64,000 bases of DNA. Source: an uncultured Prevotella sp. GTDB lineage: Bacteria; Bacteroidota; Bacteroidia; Bacteroidales; Bacteroidaceae. The notes below the pieces were generated by a model. The model saw only the letters and a list, made by a program, of their open reading frames with translations, did not search any database and had not been told where the DNA came from. The position numbers and the translations under genes are program-made. The DNA is taken from NCBI GenBank assembly GCA_900770395.1, contig CAAGKM010000043.1, forward strand, positions 1-64,000. Direction: 5' to 3'. This document shows positions 34,963 through 43,962 of this stretch, in pieces; position 1 is the stretch's first letter; the number at the start of each line of letters is the position of its first letter.

Positions 34963-35889
34963 TTATCCTCTTACCAGTCGTTTTATAAAGTTCTTGAATC
35001 CGAAAGGAAACAGTTGCTTTATGCGGTTGAATATTGTGTTGTTATTATGATAGAATGCGTGTTCAAACGGCTGATAGGGCAAAATATATTGGGGATGGTT
35101 GAGCGGAAATTCAAGATCCTTATGGGATATGTATTGTGTTGGCGTCTTGCTTTCTGATGTGTGTGTGGCTCCTGCTCCAAAACCGATGTTTGTTGTTAGA
35201 CTGTATTTAGGATATATTCCAAGCATGTTGTATGAGGCAAGTGTGAAATACCATTGCCAGTCCCATGCGCTGACATCGTTCTTGTCAATAGCCTTTATCC
35301 TGTATTTCCAATATCTTACATCTTTAGACTTGTAACCCATATTCTTTATTATGGAATCCTCAAATTTTCCGCCTCTCCATGTCATATCAAGGTCCATGAG
35401 TTTCCATGCCCTGCGCCATGTGGCCCATCCGTTGGTTGATTTGTATCTGCTGAATCCGTAAGAATGAGGTATGGCGGCATTAGTGATATAGTTTGCGGCA
35501 TCAATCATGCCAATGCGTGTGTCGTTGGCATACCGCTCAAGCATCTCTTCCACAAAAGGAAAGAATGAGCTGCGCATCACACAATCGTCCTCGATAATTA
35601 TACCTTGTTCCTCGTTGTCAAACAGCCAGTTGATGGCTGAATATACCCCCATGCAACATCCAAGGTTTTTTTCTTGGAATAGTGTTTTTACTTCACATTC
35701 CCAGTCGATGGTGTCAAGTATTGCTTGGCGGGTCTCCCTGACGGATGTGTCTTCACCTTCCACGCCGTTACGTGCGGCATCACCGGCAATATATAGTTTT
35801 GCAGGTTGTACAGCCTTTATGCTCTTGAAACTTTCAAGTGCAACGCTCTTGCGTTTGAAGATAATGAAAAGTATTGGTATATTATACAT
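34963..35889 (-). CDS. Glycosyltransferase, GT-A fold (hemolysin-like / GNT1-type)
   Basis: 308 aa. N terminus IPILFIIFKRKSVALESFKS, then KLYIAGDAARNGV. The acidic motif GIIIEDDCVMRSSFFPFVEE plays the DxD role. It also has YGFSRYKSTNGWATWRRAWK and NDVSAWDWQWYF, which I associate with putative capsule glycosyltransferases annotated as nucleotide-diphospho-sugar transferases. Likely cytoplasmic, peripheral to the membrane. Donor unknown. It lies in a tight minus-strand run between licD and a family 2 transferase. Confidence 0.8.
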   Translation of the reverse strand: MYNIPILFIIFKRKSVALESFKSIKAVQPAKLYIAGDAARNGVEGEDTSVRETRQAILDTIDWECEVKTLFQEKNLGCCMGVYSAINWLFDNEEQGIIIEDDCVMRSSFFPFVEEMLERYANDTRIGMIDAANYITNAAIPHSYGFSRYKSTNGWATWRRAWKLMDLDMTWRGGKFEDSIIKNMGYKSKDVRYWKYRIKAIDKNDVSAWDWQWYFTLASYNMLGIYPKYSLTTNIGFGAGATHTSESKTPTQYISHKDLEFPLNHPQYILPYQPFEHAFYHNNNTIFNRIKQLFPFGFKNFIKRLVRG

Positions 35890-35906
35890 CTTCTTTCTTG
35901 TTAATT

Positions 35907-36803
35907 TTACAAATCAGATTGTAGTTGCTTTATATATCTACAACTTTGTCTGAGAATATCCCGCAAAGCAGGGTTCCCCCTTCCGAAAAGTTGTTGTATC
36001 TTAATACGTATTAATAACAGACGGTATGTCTGTATACGTGACCGTAATGTTTCCTTCTTGCTATAACCATGTTTATCACATTGGTCAAGAGAAGCATCAA
36101 TAAGTTTTTTTTCAAATGAGAAGTTCGGCTGTTTGTCTTTTGTCAAGTGAAGATAATGCAAGCGGGGATTATAGTGCATGTCATACCCGAAGCGCTTTCC
36201 TATACGATAATGTATGTCATCTTCTTCACCATACATGAAGATGCTCTCATCAAAAAGTCCCACTTCCTCAAACATATTTTTACGTATAAAGAAACAGGAA
36301 CCAGAAAAATGCATAATAGATGATAAAAATATGTCAAGACGTGTACATAATGCCGTTAATAATGTACCGAAATAACCATTCATACGGTATGTACATGTAA
36401 ATGAATTAGAGCTTTTCTCCGTTGGAGTCAGCATTTGCTTCATTCCATATATACTCACGTTTTTATTATTCTCAAGGTATTCTATAACAGTCTTGAATAC
36501 AGGTTCGTATAGGCGAACATCTGGATTCATAATCATTACAATTGGTGCATGGCATTGTTTGATGCCAACATTATTACCTTGCCCATAACCACCGTTCTTC
36601 GTATTTCTTATTAAGACTATTTGGTTGCCAAATTCCTTGGATATCATATTAAACATTGTGTCTGTTTCTTTGCTGTTATTGTCCACTACAATAATCTCCA
36701 ATTCATTATCTGGAAGATCATTGTACTTTACAATTGAGCGGATACAGTCAAAGATGTCTTTTTCTGAATTATAAGTAACTATGATAATACTTAAACGTTT
36801 CAT
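35907..36803 (-). CDS. Family 2 glycosyltransferase, rhamnosyltransferase-like
   Basis: 298 aa. Begins KRLSIIIVTYNSEKDIFDCI and continues IIVVDNNSKETD, GYGQGNNVGIKQCHAPIVMI, MNPDVRLYEP (metal site) and ESIFMYGEEDDIHYRIGKRF. This set is typical of the RfbF/WbbL-like group often called rhamnosyltransferases, but the sugar cannot be fixed without a biochemical test. Twenty-one bases separate it from the fusion enzyme gene upstream. Confidence 0.9.
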   Translation of the reverse strand: MKRLSIIIVTYNSEKDIFDCIRSIVKYNDLPDNELEIIVVDNNSKETDTMFNMISKEFGNQIVLIRNTKNGGYGQGNNVGIKQCHAPIVMIMNPDVRLYEPVFKTVIEYLENNKNVSIYGMKQMLTPTEKSSNSFTCTYRMNGYFGTLLTALCTRLDIFLSSIMHFSGSCFFIRKNMFEEVGLFDESIFMYGEEDDIHYRIGKRFGYDMHYNPRLHYLHLTKDKQPNFSFEKKLIDASLDQCDKHGYSKKETLRSRIQTYRLLLIRIKIQQLFGRGNPALRDILRQSCRYIKQLQSDL

Positions 36804-36824
36804 TGTAGGGGGTATTGTTTCTCT

Positions 36825-38636
36825 TTAAAATGTCTTCAAAATTTCCATCAATCGTTTATTGTCCTCTCGGCTACGTACAGCCAAGCGAACAAAATTGCGC
36901 CCTTCCATATTTGATTTCAATCCGCAGTTGCTAACTATCACATTCCTTTCTATCAGTTTCTGTGTAAGCTCAGCAGATGTATATTTATCCGTCACCTCGC
37001 ATAAGAAATAGTTTGCTTGGGATGGGATTACACGCAAATATGGAATAGCCTGCAGTTCTTTACCAAACCTCTCTCTCTCTTCTATGAACAGCGCACAGGC
37101 TTTTGCATAGTCTTTCTCATACTTACCATAAATCTGCAAATAAAATTCTGCAAACGAATTAATGTTCCAGATGCTAACTTCTTTCTTTATTCTTGAGATA
37201 AGTTCAGTGTTGGCAGTTGCAAACACTCCAAGGCGTAAGCCAGGAACTCCATACGACTTTGATATCGATTTGATTACCATCATATGTGGATTGTCTGAGA
37301 GTATATCGTTATGTAATAAGCTGTTGTTCGCATACTCGTAAGTGAAATCCACAAAGCTTTCGTCAACAAGAAAGCGTATACCTTTTTTATTACACCATGC
37401 AGCTAATCGTAGTACGTCTTCTTTCGGCATAAAATGACCAGAAGGATTATCTGGATTGATAAGCATAAGCAACGATATTCCCTTATCGTTGAAATGCATC
37501 ATCAAGTCATCTGCTGTATATTCGAAATTTATCCCTTTTGGGGAAAAAGAAACTATCTGTTCTTTATGCAACCGGTTAGGATATTCATCAAAAGTTGGAT
37601 ATATCACTCCAACTTTATCACCAGAATGCTCTTCCATCACCACTTTTATCAGTTCTGCAGCACCATTCCCCACTACAATATATTCTTGTTTTACACCGAA
37701 ATACTTTCCTGCAAGCAGTGAATTTACATACATTCCTGAAGGATAATTCTCAAGTAGTATGTTGAAGTTGGCTTTCAACTCATCTTTCATGCGTTTTGGT
37801 GGAAAGAATGGATTAACAAGATAACAGTAGTCAAGCATATTTGGAAAACGCCAGTAACCACCATATCGTTTGTGGTATTCATTCCACTTCCTGTCATCTT
37901 CGCAGAATAAAGTTGAAGCAATATCCAGATCTTGTATATCATCTATCTCATACCATTTTTCATGGGTTATAGGCAGTGCTTTCAATGTGGAGTTGTGTAA
38001 ATGCAACAATATTCGTAGAACTTGCTCATAATACTCATTATTACCAACCACTTTGCAGTAAGCGTCAAGAAACGGAACAAATTGGTTTGCTGAGAATTCA
38101 CGACTAAATTTATAAATATTTACCGTTTTATAGTAATCTGAAGAGTTATCATAGCAAAAATCTTCTTTGGATATAAAATTTATAATGTTCCGATTTTCAT
38201 CTATACATACCATAGTTCCGTCCATCCACATTTCTGCCTTTGCTACAAGAGCGAGGTCTTGTTCTGGATGATTTACTAAAAGTTCAAGTATCCTATTCTC
38301 AAAAATTATATCAGACTCCAACAGTATCGTATCGTCTTTGCACAACTCTTTTTTTGCTAGTGATAGAGAATAAATATTATTTGTCTTATTATACACAGGA
38401 TTGTTTATATACTCTATTTCAAGTATATCATCATAACGATGTCCTATATAGTCTATTAGTTTCTGTCCCTCATACCCTATAACTATGACAAGACGGCTGA
38501 GATTGAGTTTAGACAACTGAATAATAACACGGTCAATGAGTTTCACTCCATTGACTTCAACCATACACTTTGTGTTATTCTTAGTAAGGTCGCCAAGACG
38601 GCGTCCCATTCCTGCTGCCAATATTATTGCTTGCAT
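36825..38636 (-). CDS. Fusion of a LicC-like cytidylyltransferase and a class I/II PLP aminotransferase-fold enzyme
   Basis: 603 aa. Residues 1 to about 245 form a nucleotidyltransferase: AIILAAGMGRRLGDLTKN, K23, the TNNIYSL motif (85-91) found in LicC/PntC-type enzymes, and ESDI with D109. Residues about 265-603 form a fold I PLP enzyme: GNGAAELIK (323-331), NPDNPSG (394-400), D425 in FLVDESFVDF, the Schiff-base lysine K460 in KSISKSYGVPGLRLG, and R574/R578 near the end. The second half resembles HisC and CobD-like decarboxylases. With licD nearby, I infer that the PLP domain makes a phospho-amino-alcohol (for example from O-phosphoserine) and the first domain activates it with CTP. Transamination instead of decarboxylation is the alternative. 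Confidence 0.88.
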   Translation of the reverse strand: MQAIILAAGMGRRLGDLTKNNTKCMVEVNGVKLIDRVIIQLSKLNLSRLVIVIGYEGQKLIDYIGHRYDDILEIEYINNPVYNKTNNIYSLSLAKKELCKDDTILLESDIIFENRILELLVNHPEQDLALVAKAEMWMDGTMVCIDENRNIINFISKEDFCYDNSSDYYKTVNIYKFSREFSANQFVPFLDAYCKVVGNNEYYEQVLRILLHLHNSTLKALPITHEKWYEIDDIQDLDIASTLFCEDDRKWNEYHKRYGGYWRFPNMLDYCYLVNPFFPPKRMKDELKANFNILLENYPSGMYVNSLLAGKYFGVKQEYIVVGNGAAELIKVVMEEHSGDKVGVIYPTFDEYPNRLHKEQIVSFSPKGINFEYTADDLMMHFNDKGISLLMLINPDNPSGHFMPKEDVLRLAAWCNKKGIRFLVDESFVDFTYEYANNSLLHNDILSDNPHMMVIKSISKSYGVPGLRLGVFATANTELISRIKKEVSIWNINSFAEFYLQIYGKYEKDYAKACALFIEERERFGKELQAIPYLRVIPSQANYFLCEVTDKYTSAELTQKLIERNVIVSNCGLKSNMEGRNFVRLAVRSREDNKRLMEILKTF

Positions 38637-38719
38637 CTTATTGTCTTTTTATATAAACGTATTTTGCAATGTATCTCTCCTCATTGTACACAAGACATAT
38701 AACAGATACCATAATATTT

Positions 38720-39997
38720 TTATAGCCTGCCGTCAATTGTGTTTCTGTCAAGAACACCCTTCACATCATATACTATACCTTTGTCATCCTTGAGCAGTGC
38801 CCTCACGTCAAGATCCTTGAATTCTTTGTGTGCCACGCCTAAGATTACGGCATCAAACTTGCCGCTCAGCTTCTCAATATCACCTGATGTCACGTCTATT
38901 CCGTATTCATGCTTTACGCAGGCTGCATCAGCCCATGGGTCATACACGGTGATGTTGCCTGTATATTCGCTCAGCGTATGATATATGTCAACAATCTTGG
39001 TATTTCTAATGTCGGGACAGTTCTCCTTGAAAGTCACGCCAAGTATCAGAATGTCGGCATCTTTCACCAGCACACCTTTCTTGTTCATCAGCTTTATAGT
39101 CTGGTTTGCTACATAGTCGCCCATGCCATCGTTCAATCTGCGTGCGGACGACATCACTCGTGGAAGAACTCCATACACCTGTGCCTTCTGGATAAGATAG
39201 TATGGGTCTACGCTTATGCAGTGACCGCCTACAAGTCCGGGCGTGAGCTTTATAAAGTTCCATTTTGATGCGGCTGCCTCTATAACGTCACGTGTGTCAA
39301 TACCCATGGCGTTGAATATCTTCGCCAGTTCGTTCATAAAGGCGATGTTCACGTCACGCTGTGAGTTCTCTATTATCTTTGATGCCTCTGCCACTCTGAT
39401 TGACGGTGCCTTGTGAGTGCCGTTCACTAAGACTGAATTATATACAGAGTCTACTATATCCGCAATCTCAGGTGTTGAGCCTGAGGTCACTTTCTTTATT
39501 TTTTCAACTGTATGCTCTTTGTCACCAGGATTGATGCGCTCAGGAGAATAACCTGCATAGAAGTCCTTGTTGAATTTCAATCCCGATACCTTTTCAACTA
39601 TTGGCAGGCACTCCTCTTCTGTTACCCCTGGATATACTGTTGACTCATACACCACGATATCTCCCTTTGAAATCACCTTTCCTACAGTCTCGCTTGCTCC
39701 TTGCAGCGGTTTGAGGTCAGGGCGGTTGTTGCTGTCGACAGGTGTAGGCACGGCTACTACATAAAAATTGCAGTCTGCAATGTCTTTAATGTCTATTGTG
39801 CATTTGAATCCATTTGCTATTGCTTCTTGAAGCAATTTGTCGTCCACCTCACGTGTGGCGTCATGCCCAGTCATCAGAGCGTCGACTCTTTTTGAGTTCA
39901 TGTCAAGGCCAACAGTAGGATATTTTGTTGAAAACAGTCTTGCCAAAGGCAATCCCACATATCCTAATCCTATTACGGCAATTTTTATATCTTTCAT
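38720..39997 (-). CDS. Nucleotide-sugar dehydrogenase (TviB/WbpO-type)
   Basis: 425 aa. NAD-dependent oxidation of a UDP-HexNAc to the uronic acid. Rossmann start KIAVIGLGYVGLPLARLFST, YVVAVPTPVDSNNRPDLKPL, VYESTVYPGVTEEECLP, the catalytic cysteine region LVGGHCISVDPYYL and the C-terminal DILILGVTFKENCPDIRNTK. The overall length and the NNRPDLKPL segment fit UDP-GlcNAc/GalNAc 6-dehydrogenases rather than UDP-Glc dehydrogenase (Ugd). It predicts an acidic HexNAcA sugar in the polymer. Flanked by gaps of 83 and 101 bases without recognisable promoters. Confidence 0.92.
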   Translation of the reverse strand: MKDIKIAVIGLGYVGLPLARLFSTKYPTVGLDMNSKRVDALMTGHDATREVDDKLLQEAIANGFKCTIDIKDIADCNFYVVAVPTPVDSNNRPDLKPLQGASETVGKVISKGDIVVYESTVYPGVTEEECLPIVEKVSGLKFNKDFYAGYSPERINPGDKEHTVEKIKKVTSGSTPEIADIVDSVYNSVLVNGTHKAPSIRVAEASKIIENSQRDVNIAFMNELAKIFNAMGIDTRDVIEAAASKWNFIKLTPGLVGGHCISVDPYYLIQKAQVYGVLPRVMSSARRLNDGMGDYVANQTIKLMNKKGVLVKDADILILGVTFKENCPDIRNTKIVDIYHTLSEYTGNITVYDPWADAACVKHEYGIDVTSGDIEKLSGKFDAVILGVAHKEFKDLDVRALLKDDKGIVYDVKGVLDRNTIDGRL

Positions 39998-40098
39998 TGT
40001 AATTTAATGTCTTTGTTACGATTGTTTTTTATATTTATAATAACTAAAAAAACATGTAAATATTGCATTAATGTGATGCTTTTTATTTATGGCATCTA

Positions 40099-41169
40099 TT
40101 ATGGTTTTATTTGAAAGATTGCTTCAATCTTCTTTGACTTTTGATAGCTGTTTTTATTAATTACTTTTCTTCTCCAATAATGACAAACGAGATATAATGC
40201 CATGGGTATCTGTCGTGCACGTTTTGCAGGAAGAAAACATTCAAGTACGCATGTTATATTAACTTGCATTTTAAATATAATGCCAAACCATTTGTTATAT
40301 TTTCTGATACATTTTACAAAGTCTGATACCGTATCGTGGTTGATACCGTCAGTATAAACTCTGTTGTACAAGCAATATGCACCTTGTAAAATCGCTTTGT
40401 CGTATTTATGACCATAAACATTCTGAAACATTCTGAAGAATTTTTCTGTAGCATAAATATGGCTTTTAAAGTGTTCTTCCGAACAAATTTTTTGAGATAC
40501 TGTTTCTGAACCATATGAAATTCTGTAACCATAATCGGCTTTAGCTTCTGCATATTCGAATTTCATTCCTGCCATTATTGATTGAATATTGAAATCTGCA
40601 TCCTGTAAAGATAATAAATTTTGGTCCCATTTTATGTTATATCGTTTCAAGGATGATGTACGATATATATTTGTACATACGATAAAAGGCAGTTCTCTTC
40701 GTGCAAAAGATTTCAAAACATCCTTATGTACATCATATCCATAAACAGAAGCATTAGCGTTAGCATAAAATATATTTTTTATGTAGACTCCTGAGGGAAA
40801 GATCATAAAGTCTAAATCATGATGGCATTTTATAGCCGTAACACGTGTGCTTAGACATGAAGAGGTTATATAATCGTCAGAGTCGAAAAATACAATATAC
40901 TCACCTTGGGCTTCTCTTAGACCAATGTTTCTACATGTTGGAGCACCTTTAGGAAATTCTGTCCGTGTTATTATGCGTATTCGTGAGTTTTTTTCTGCAT
41001 AACTGTTTATATATGCGACTGTTTCTGGTGAAGAACCATCATCAACAGCTAATAGCTCATAATCTTGAAAGTCATTATTAAGTATGCTTTCAATCATTTC
41101 CCCAAATAATTTACCCTTGTTGAAGAAAGGTATTACTATTGTCAATGATATGTTATTATTGCTGCTCAT
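40099..41169 (-). CDS. Family 2 glycosyltransferase
   Basis: 356 aa. GT-A domain: SLTIVIPFFNKGKLFGEMIE, LLAVDDGSSPETV, KGAPTCRNIGLREAQGEYIV and FFDSDDYITSS with the metal site. The C-terminal about 120 residues are helical and basic and probably sit on the membrane. It starts inside the last codon of wzy (four-base overlap), so the two are coupled. Sugar specificity not deducible. Confidence 0.9.
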   Translation of the reverse strand: MSSNNNISLTIVIPFFNKGKLFGEMIESILNNDFQDYELLAVDDGSSPETVAYINSYAEKNSRIRIITRTEFPKGAPTCRNIGLREAQGEYIVFFDSDDYITSSCLSTRVTAIKCHHDLDFMIFPSGVYIKNIFYANANASVYGYDVHKDVLKSFARRELPFIVCTNIYRTSSLKRYNIKWDQNLLSLQDADFNIQSIMAGMKFEYAEAKADYGYRISYGSETVSQKICSEEHFKSHIYATEKFFRMFQNVYGHKYDKAILQGAYCLYNRVYTDGINHDTVSDFVKCIRKYNKWFGIIFKMQVNITCVLECFLPAKRARQIPMALYLVCHYWRRKVINKNSYQKSKKIEAIFQIKP

Positions 41170-42392
41170 ATTTTTTTATCCATTTTTTCGTTAATATTGT
41201 TTCCAATATATGCAAATGCGTACATAGGTATGAAATAGTAATAGGTTATAGGATTTGCCCTTACCCAAAAAGATGCCACGCCGAATATTAACATTGAAAT
41301 AACGGCTCTTTTATCGGTACTTGGTAGTGTCATTAATATATAGAGCATTATAACCAAGAATAAGACTAATAATCCATTGTCGTATATGAAAACTCGATAT
41401 CCGGCATTCCCCCAACCGTAATCCTGCCAGTCATAGTCACGTCCAAGGAGTATGTCGTCCGATTGCATATAATCATTAAACTCTGCCTCAAATTTATCTG
41501 TTACACGGTTGTCTCCAGATAATTTTCCATCATTTACCTCGAGGCGTTCAATAATGAGTGTGTTGATGAGGTTATCCCCGTCGTTATAAATCATGGAGCT
41601 GATGGCTACAAGTGAAAAGAAAGCTAAAAGTAGTAAAAGTTTAGATAAAATCTTCTTGTGCCTAATCCATACTTGCTGAAAGCTCAATAACAGGAATAAT
41701 ACATAAGCAGCTAAAGAGAACGTTATGAGGGTAGTGAAAATAAGGACAATATTATACCATTTCTTCCAGAGCCCAATTTGTGTTGAGAGCAGTAAAACAG
41801 AAGCTGTTCCGAGGTGTCCTGGCTCAAGGAACACTGAACTGAACCGTGGCATGAAAAGTGAATAGATATCGTTGTAAACCATGAAGAAATAGTAGTTTAT
41901 AAAAGAGTATCCAAGTTCCTCATTTATTAATGGTGTATTAGGTAAGGGAAATCCTATAAGGAACAGAATAAAGAAGAATATTGAGACAACCAGAAGTGAT
42001 GCCATTGTGATGCATAAGAACTTCATCAGTTTCTTTAACTCATCAAGGTTTAATAAAAACAGAGAGAGAAATATGCACGCATCGAAACATAATCCTATAT
42101 AGCTATTTATGTTACTGCCATTTACAATGTTTTTTGTTATGACTAAAGTCAAATATGCCAGAATTGGAACTTGAAAGTCTTTGCGTGAGAATATAGGTGA
42201 TTCTAAAGTTCTTGCGAGCATAAAAGACGTGAAAATGAAAATGGCTGACAGAATGTAATATACTCCACTAAGACTCCAAAAAAACCAGGGCAAAAGGGTT
42301 CCCCAATAAGCAACAAGAATGCCTATGTAAAAGAATGCCCTCGTCAGGTTCGTTTTTTCTATTAGAAATATATCGCTTGATATTTTAAGCAT
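41166..42392 (-). CDS. wzy: O-antigen/capsule polymerase (Wzy-like)
   Basis: 408 aa. About eleven hydrophobic helices and one large hydrophilic loop between helices (about 280-330, EVNDGKLSGDNRVTDKFEAE), the usual topology of Wzy. Wzy proteins share almost no sequence, so the call rests on topology, length and position between wzx and a glycosyltransferase. SRFLEPGHLGT-like sequence (SSVFLEPGHLGTASVLLL) is a segment I associate with the EpsG/Wzy group. It would link lipid-bound repeat units in the periplasm. It overlaps wzx by eight bases. Confidence 0.8.
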   Translation of the reverse strand: MLKISSDIFLIEKTNLTRAFFYIGILVAYWGTLLPWFFWSLSGVYYILSAIFIFTSFMLARTLESPIFSRKDFQVPILAYLTLVITKNIVNGSNINSYIGLCFDACIFLSLFLLNLDELKKLMKFLCITMASLLVVSIFFFILFLIGFPLPNTPLINEELGYSFINYYFFMVYNDIYSLFMPRFSSVFLEPGHLGTASVLLLSTQIGLWKKWYNIVLIFTTLITFSLAAYVLFLLLSFQQVWIRHKKILSKLLLLLAFFSLVAISSMIYNDGDNLINTLIIERLEVNDGKLSGDNRVTDKFEAEFNDYMQSDDILLGRDYDWQDYGWGNAGYRVFIYDNGLLVLFLVIMLYILMTLPSTDKRAVISMLIFGVASFWVRANPITYYYFIPMYAFAYIGNNINEKMDKKI

Positions 42393-43905
42393 ATTCTTTT
42401 CTCTTTGAAATGATATTACAGATAATGTTTCTTTCTTCTTTTGTCAGGACGCAAATCCATGCTGCCGCACATCCAAAACTGCCAGATATGATGAAATTCC
42501 ATATAAAACCTAATGGTAATTCTAATTGGTGTACAGCCCATGATATGCAAATCATAATGATTATCATTGGTGTAAGTCGGAGAAAAACATTTCTGCAGTA
42601 GCATGAAATCGTAAGTCCGGCACTATGATGTATATATGGTAAACGCAACAGAGCCACAATCAACTCGACACCAATAAAAAGTGACATGATGATTTCGATA
42701 CCATACCCAATGTATAGCAAAAGAAGTGCAATAGGTAGAAACAGTAATTTGGGAGTGTACATTAAAATTGTGTAATTGCGTATGTTGCCCATTGCCTGGT
42801 TTACTGAATTTAAGCCATATGTAGTCTGGTCTATAAGGAAGCATACAAGAAAACAGCGGCACAAAAATGGTGTTAACGGCGGTACGTCTTTGAGCCATAA
42901 ATATAAGATGTTATCCATCTCAATAATTAATGGAATGAACAGCACAGACATGATTGCTACAATGAATTTGCTCTCTTGTTCTGCAATTGAAAGAGTTTTG
43001 TCGCGGTTGTTCTGACCCTCAGAGCGCATCAGTATGGGGTTCATTGCATTTACCAACGATGAGGATACAAATGACACAGCTCCAAACATTTGCAATGCAA
43101 TACCGTATGAAGCATTAAGTATTGTGCCAAAAAACTTGTTTATGAGAATTGATAATCCCTGTGTCCTAAGTAAAACTGCCCCCATGCCGTATGTGGTCCA
43201 TTTGGCAAATCCTCCAAGTTCTTTGATTATATTAATGTCGTAATCAGTTTTGAACTTTGTAGGACTGCATTCTTTGTATTTGCTGACTGAATAAAAAGTG
43301 AAGGCTAACATTTCAAACAGTGATATGCACATAAGGATTATCACGTAAACGACAAGTTTGTCAGAACGTAAGCCCAGTAAACTGACTGCTAATACGAGTT
43401 TCATTATGCCGTCAAGTACTTCTATTACTGATATGTATACGATATTCTCATGAGCTATAAGCGCTGCCTTGAATGGAGATGACAAAAAGGAAAACAGCAG
43501 CATTAATGTTGTAAATGTGTATATTATGTCTGAGGCTGTGCGTCGCCCGTCAGCTATATTGAGAAACTTGTTACATAAAAAGTCTTTAAACGACAGTAGT
43601 ATAACAGAAATTATTATACCTATAAATATGTGTAGCAAAAAACTGTTTGAAAAATATTTTCTCAATCTCTCAACGTCGTTCTTGCCTTGATTAAAGGATA
43701 GAAATCTTTGGGTTGTGATAACCATCGCATTGATGACAAAGCCCAACATTGCCACAATGCCTGCAACAAGAGAGAAAATTCCATAGTCTGACTGGCCAAG
43801 CGCAGCAAGAACCAGCCTGACTGTATATAACGAAAGGCATGTGTTGATTATGGCTTTCGTGTATTGTGCTATGGTGTTGATGAATATTCTTTTTGATGCT
43901 TCCAT
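42385..43905 (-). CDS. wzx: Lipid-linked repeat-unit flippase (Wzx-like)
   Basis: 506 aa, twelve to fourteen transmembrane segments, of the MOP/polysaccharide-transport superfamily. The start IFINTIAQYTKAIINTCLSL with YTVRLVLAALGQSDYGIFSL is typical of Wzx/RfbX proteins in Bacteroidales. It flips undecaprenyl-PP-linked oligosaccharide to the periplasm. Located directly upstream of wzy and 57 bases downstream of wzz in the same direction, so the export genes are contiguous at the head of the operon. Confidence 0.9.
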   Translation of the reverse strand: MEASKRIFINTIAQYTKAIINTCLSLYTVRLVLAALGQSDYGIFSLVAGIVAMLGFVINAMVITTQRFLSFNQGKNDVERLRKYFSNSFLLHIFIGIIISVILLSFKDFLCNKFLNIADGRRTASDIIYTFTTLMLLFSFLSSPFKAALIAHENIVYISVIEVLDGIMKLVLAVSLLGLRSDKLVVYVIILMCISLFEMLAFTFYSVSKYKECSPTKFKTDYDINIIKELGGFAKWTTYGMGAVLLRTQGLSILINKFFGTILNASYGIALQMFGAVSFVSSSLVNAMNPILMRSEGQNNRDKTLSIAEQESKFIVAIMSVLFIPLIIEMDNILYLWLKDVPPLTPFLCRCFLVCFLIDQTTYGLNSVNQAMGNIRNYTILMYTPKLLFLPIALLLLYIGYGIEIIMSLFIGVELIVALLRLPYIHHSAGLTISCYCRNVFLRLTPMIIIMICISWAVHQLELPLGFIWNFIISGSFGCAAAWICVLTKEERNIICNIISKRKEYA

Positions 43906-43962
43906 GTTTTATAAGCTTATTGCGCACTAAATGCTTATTATGCATAGATTATCATCCAATAA

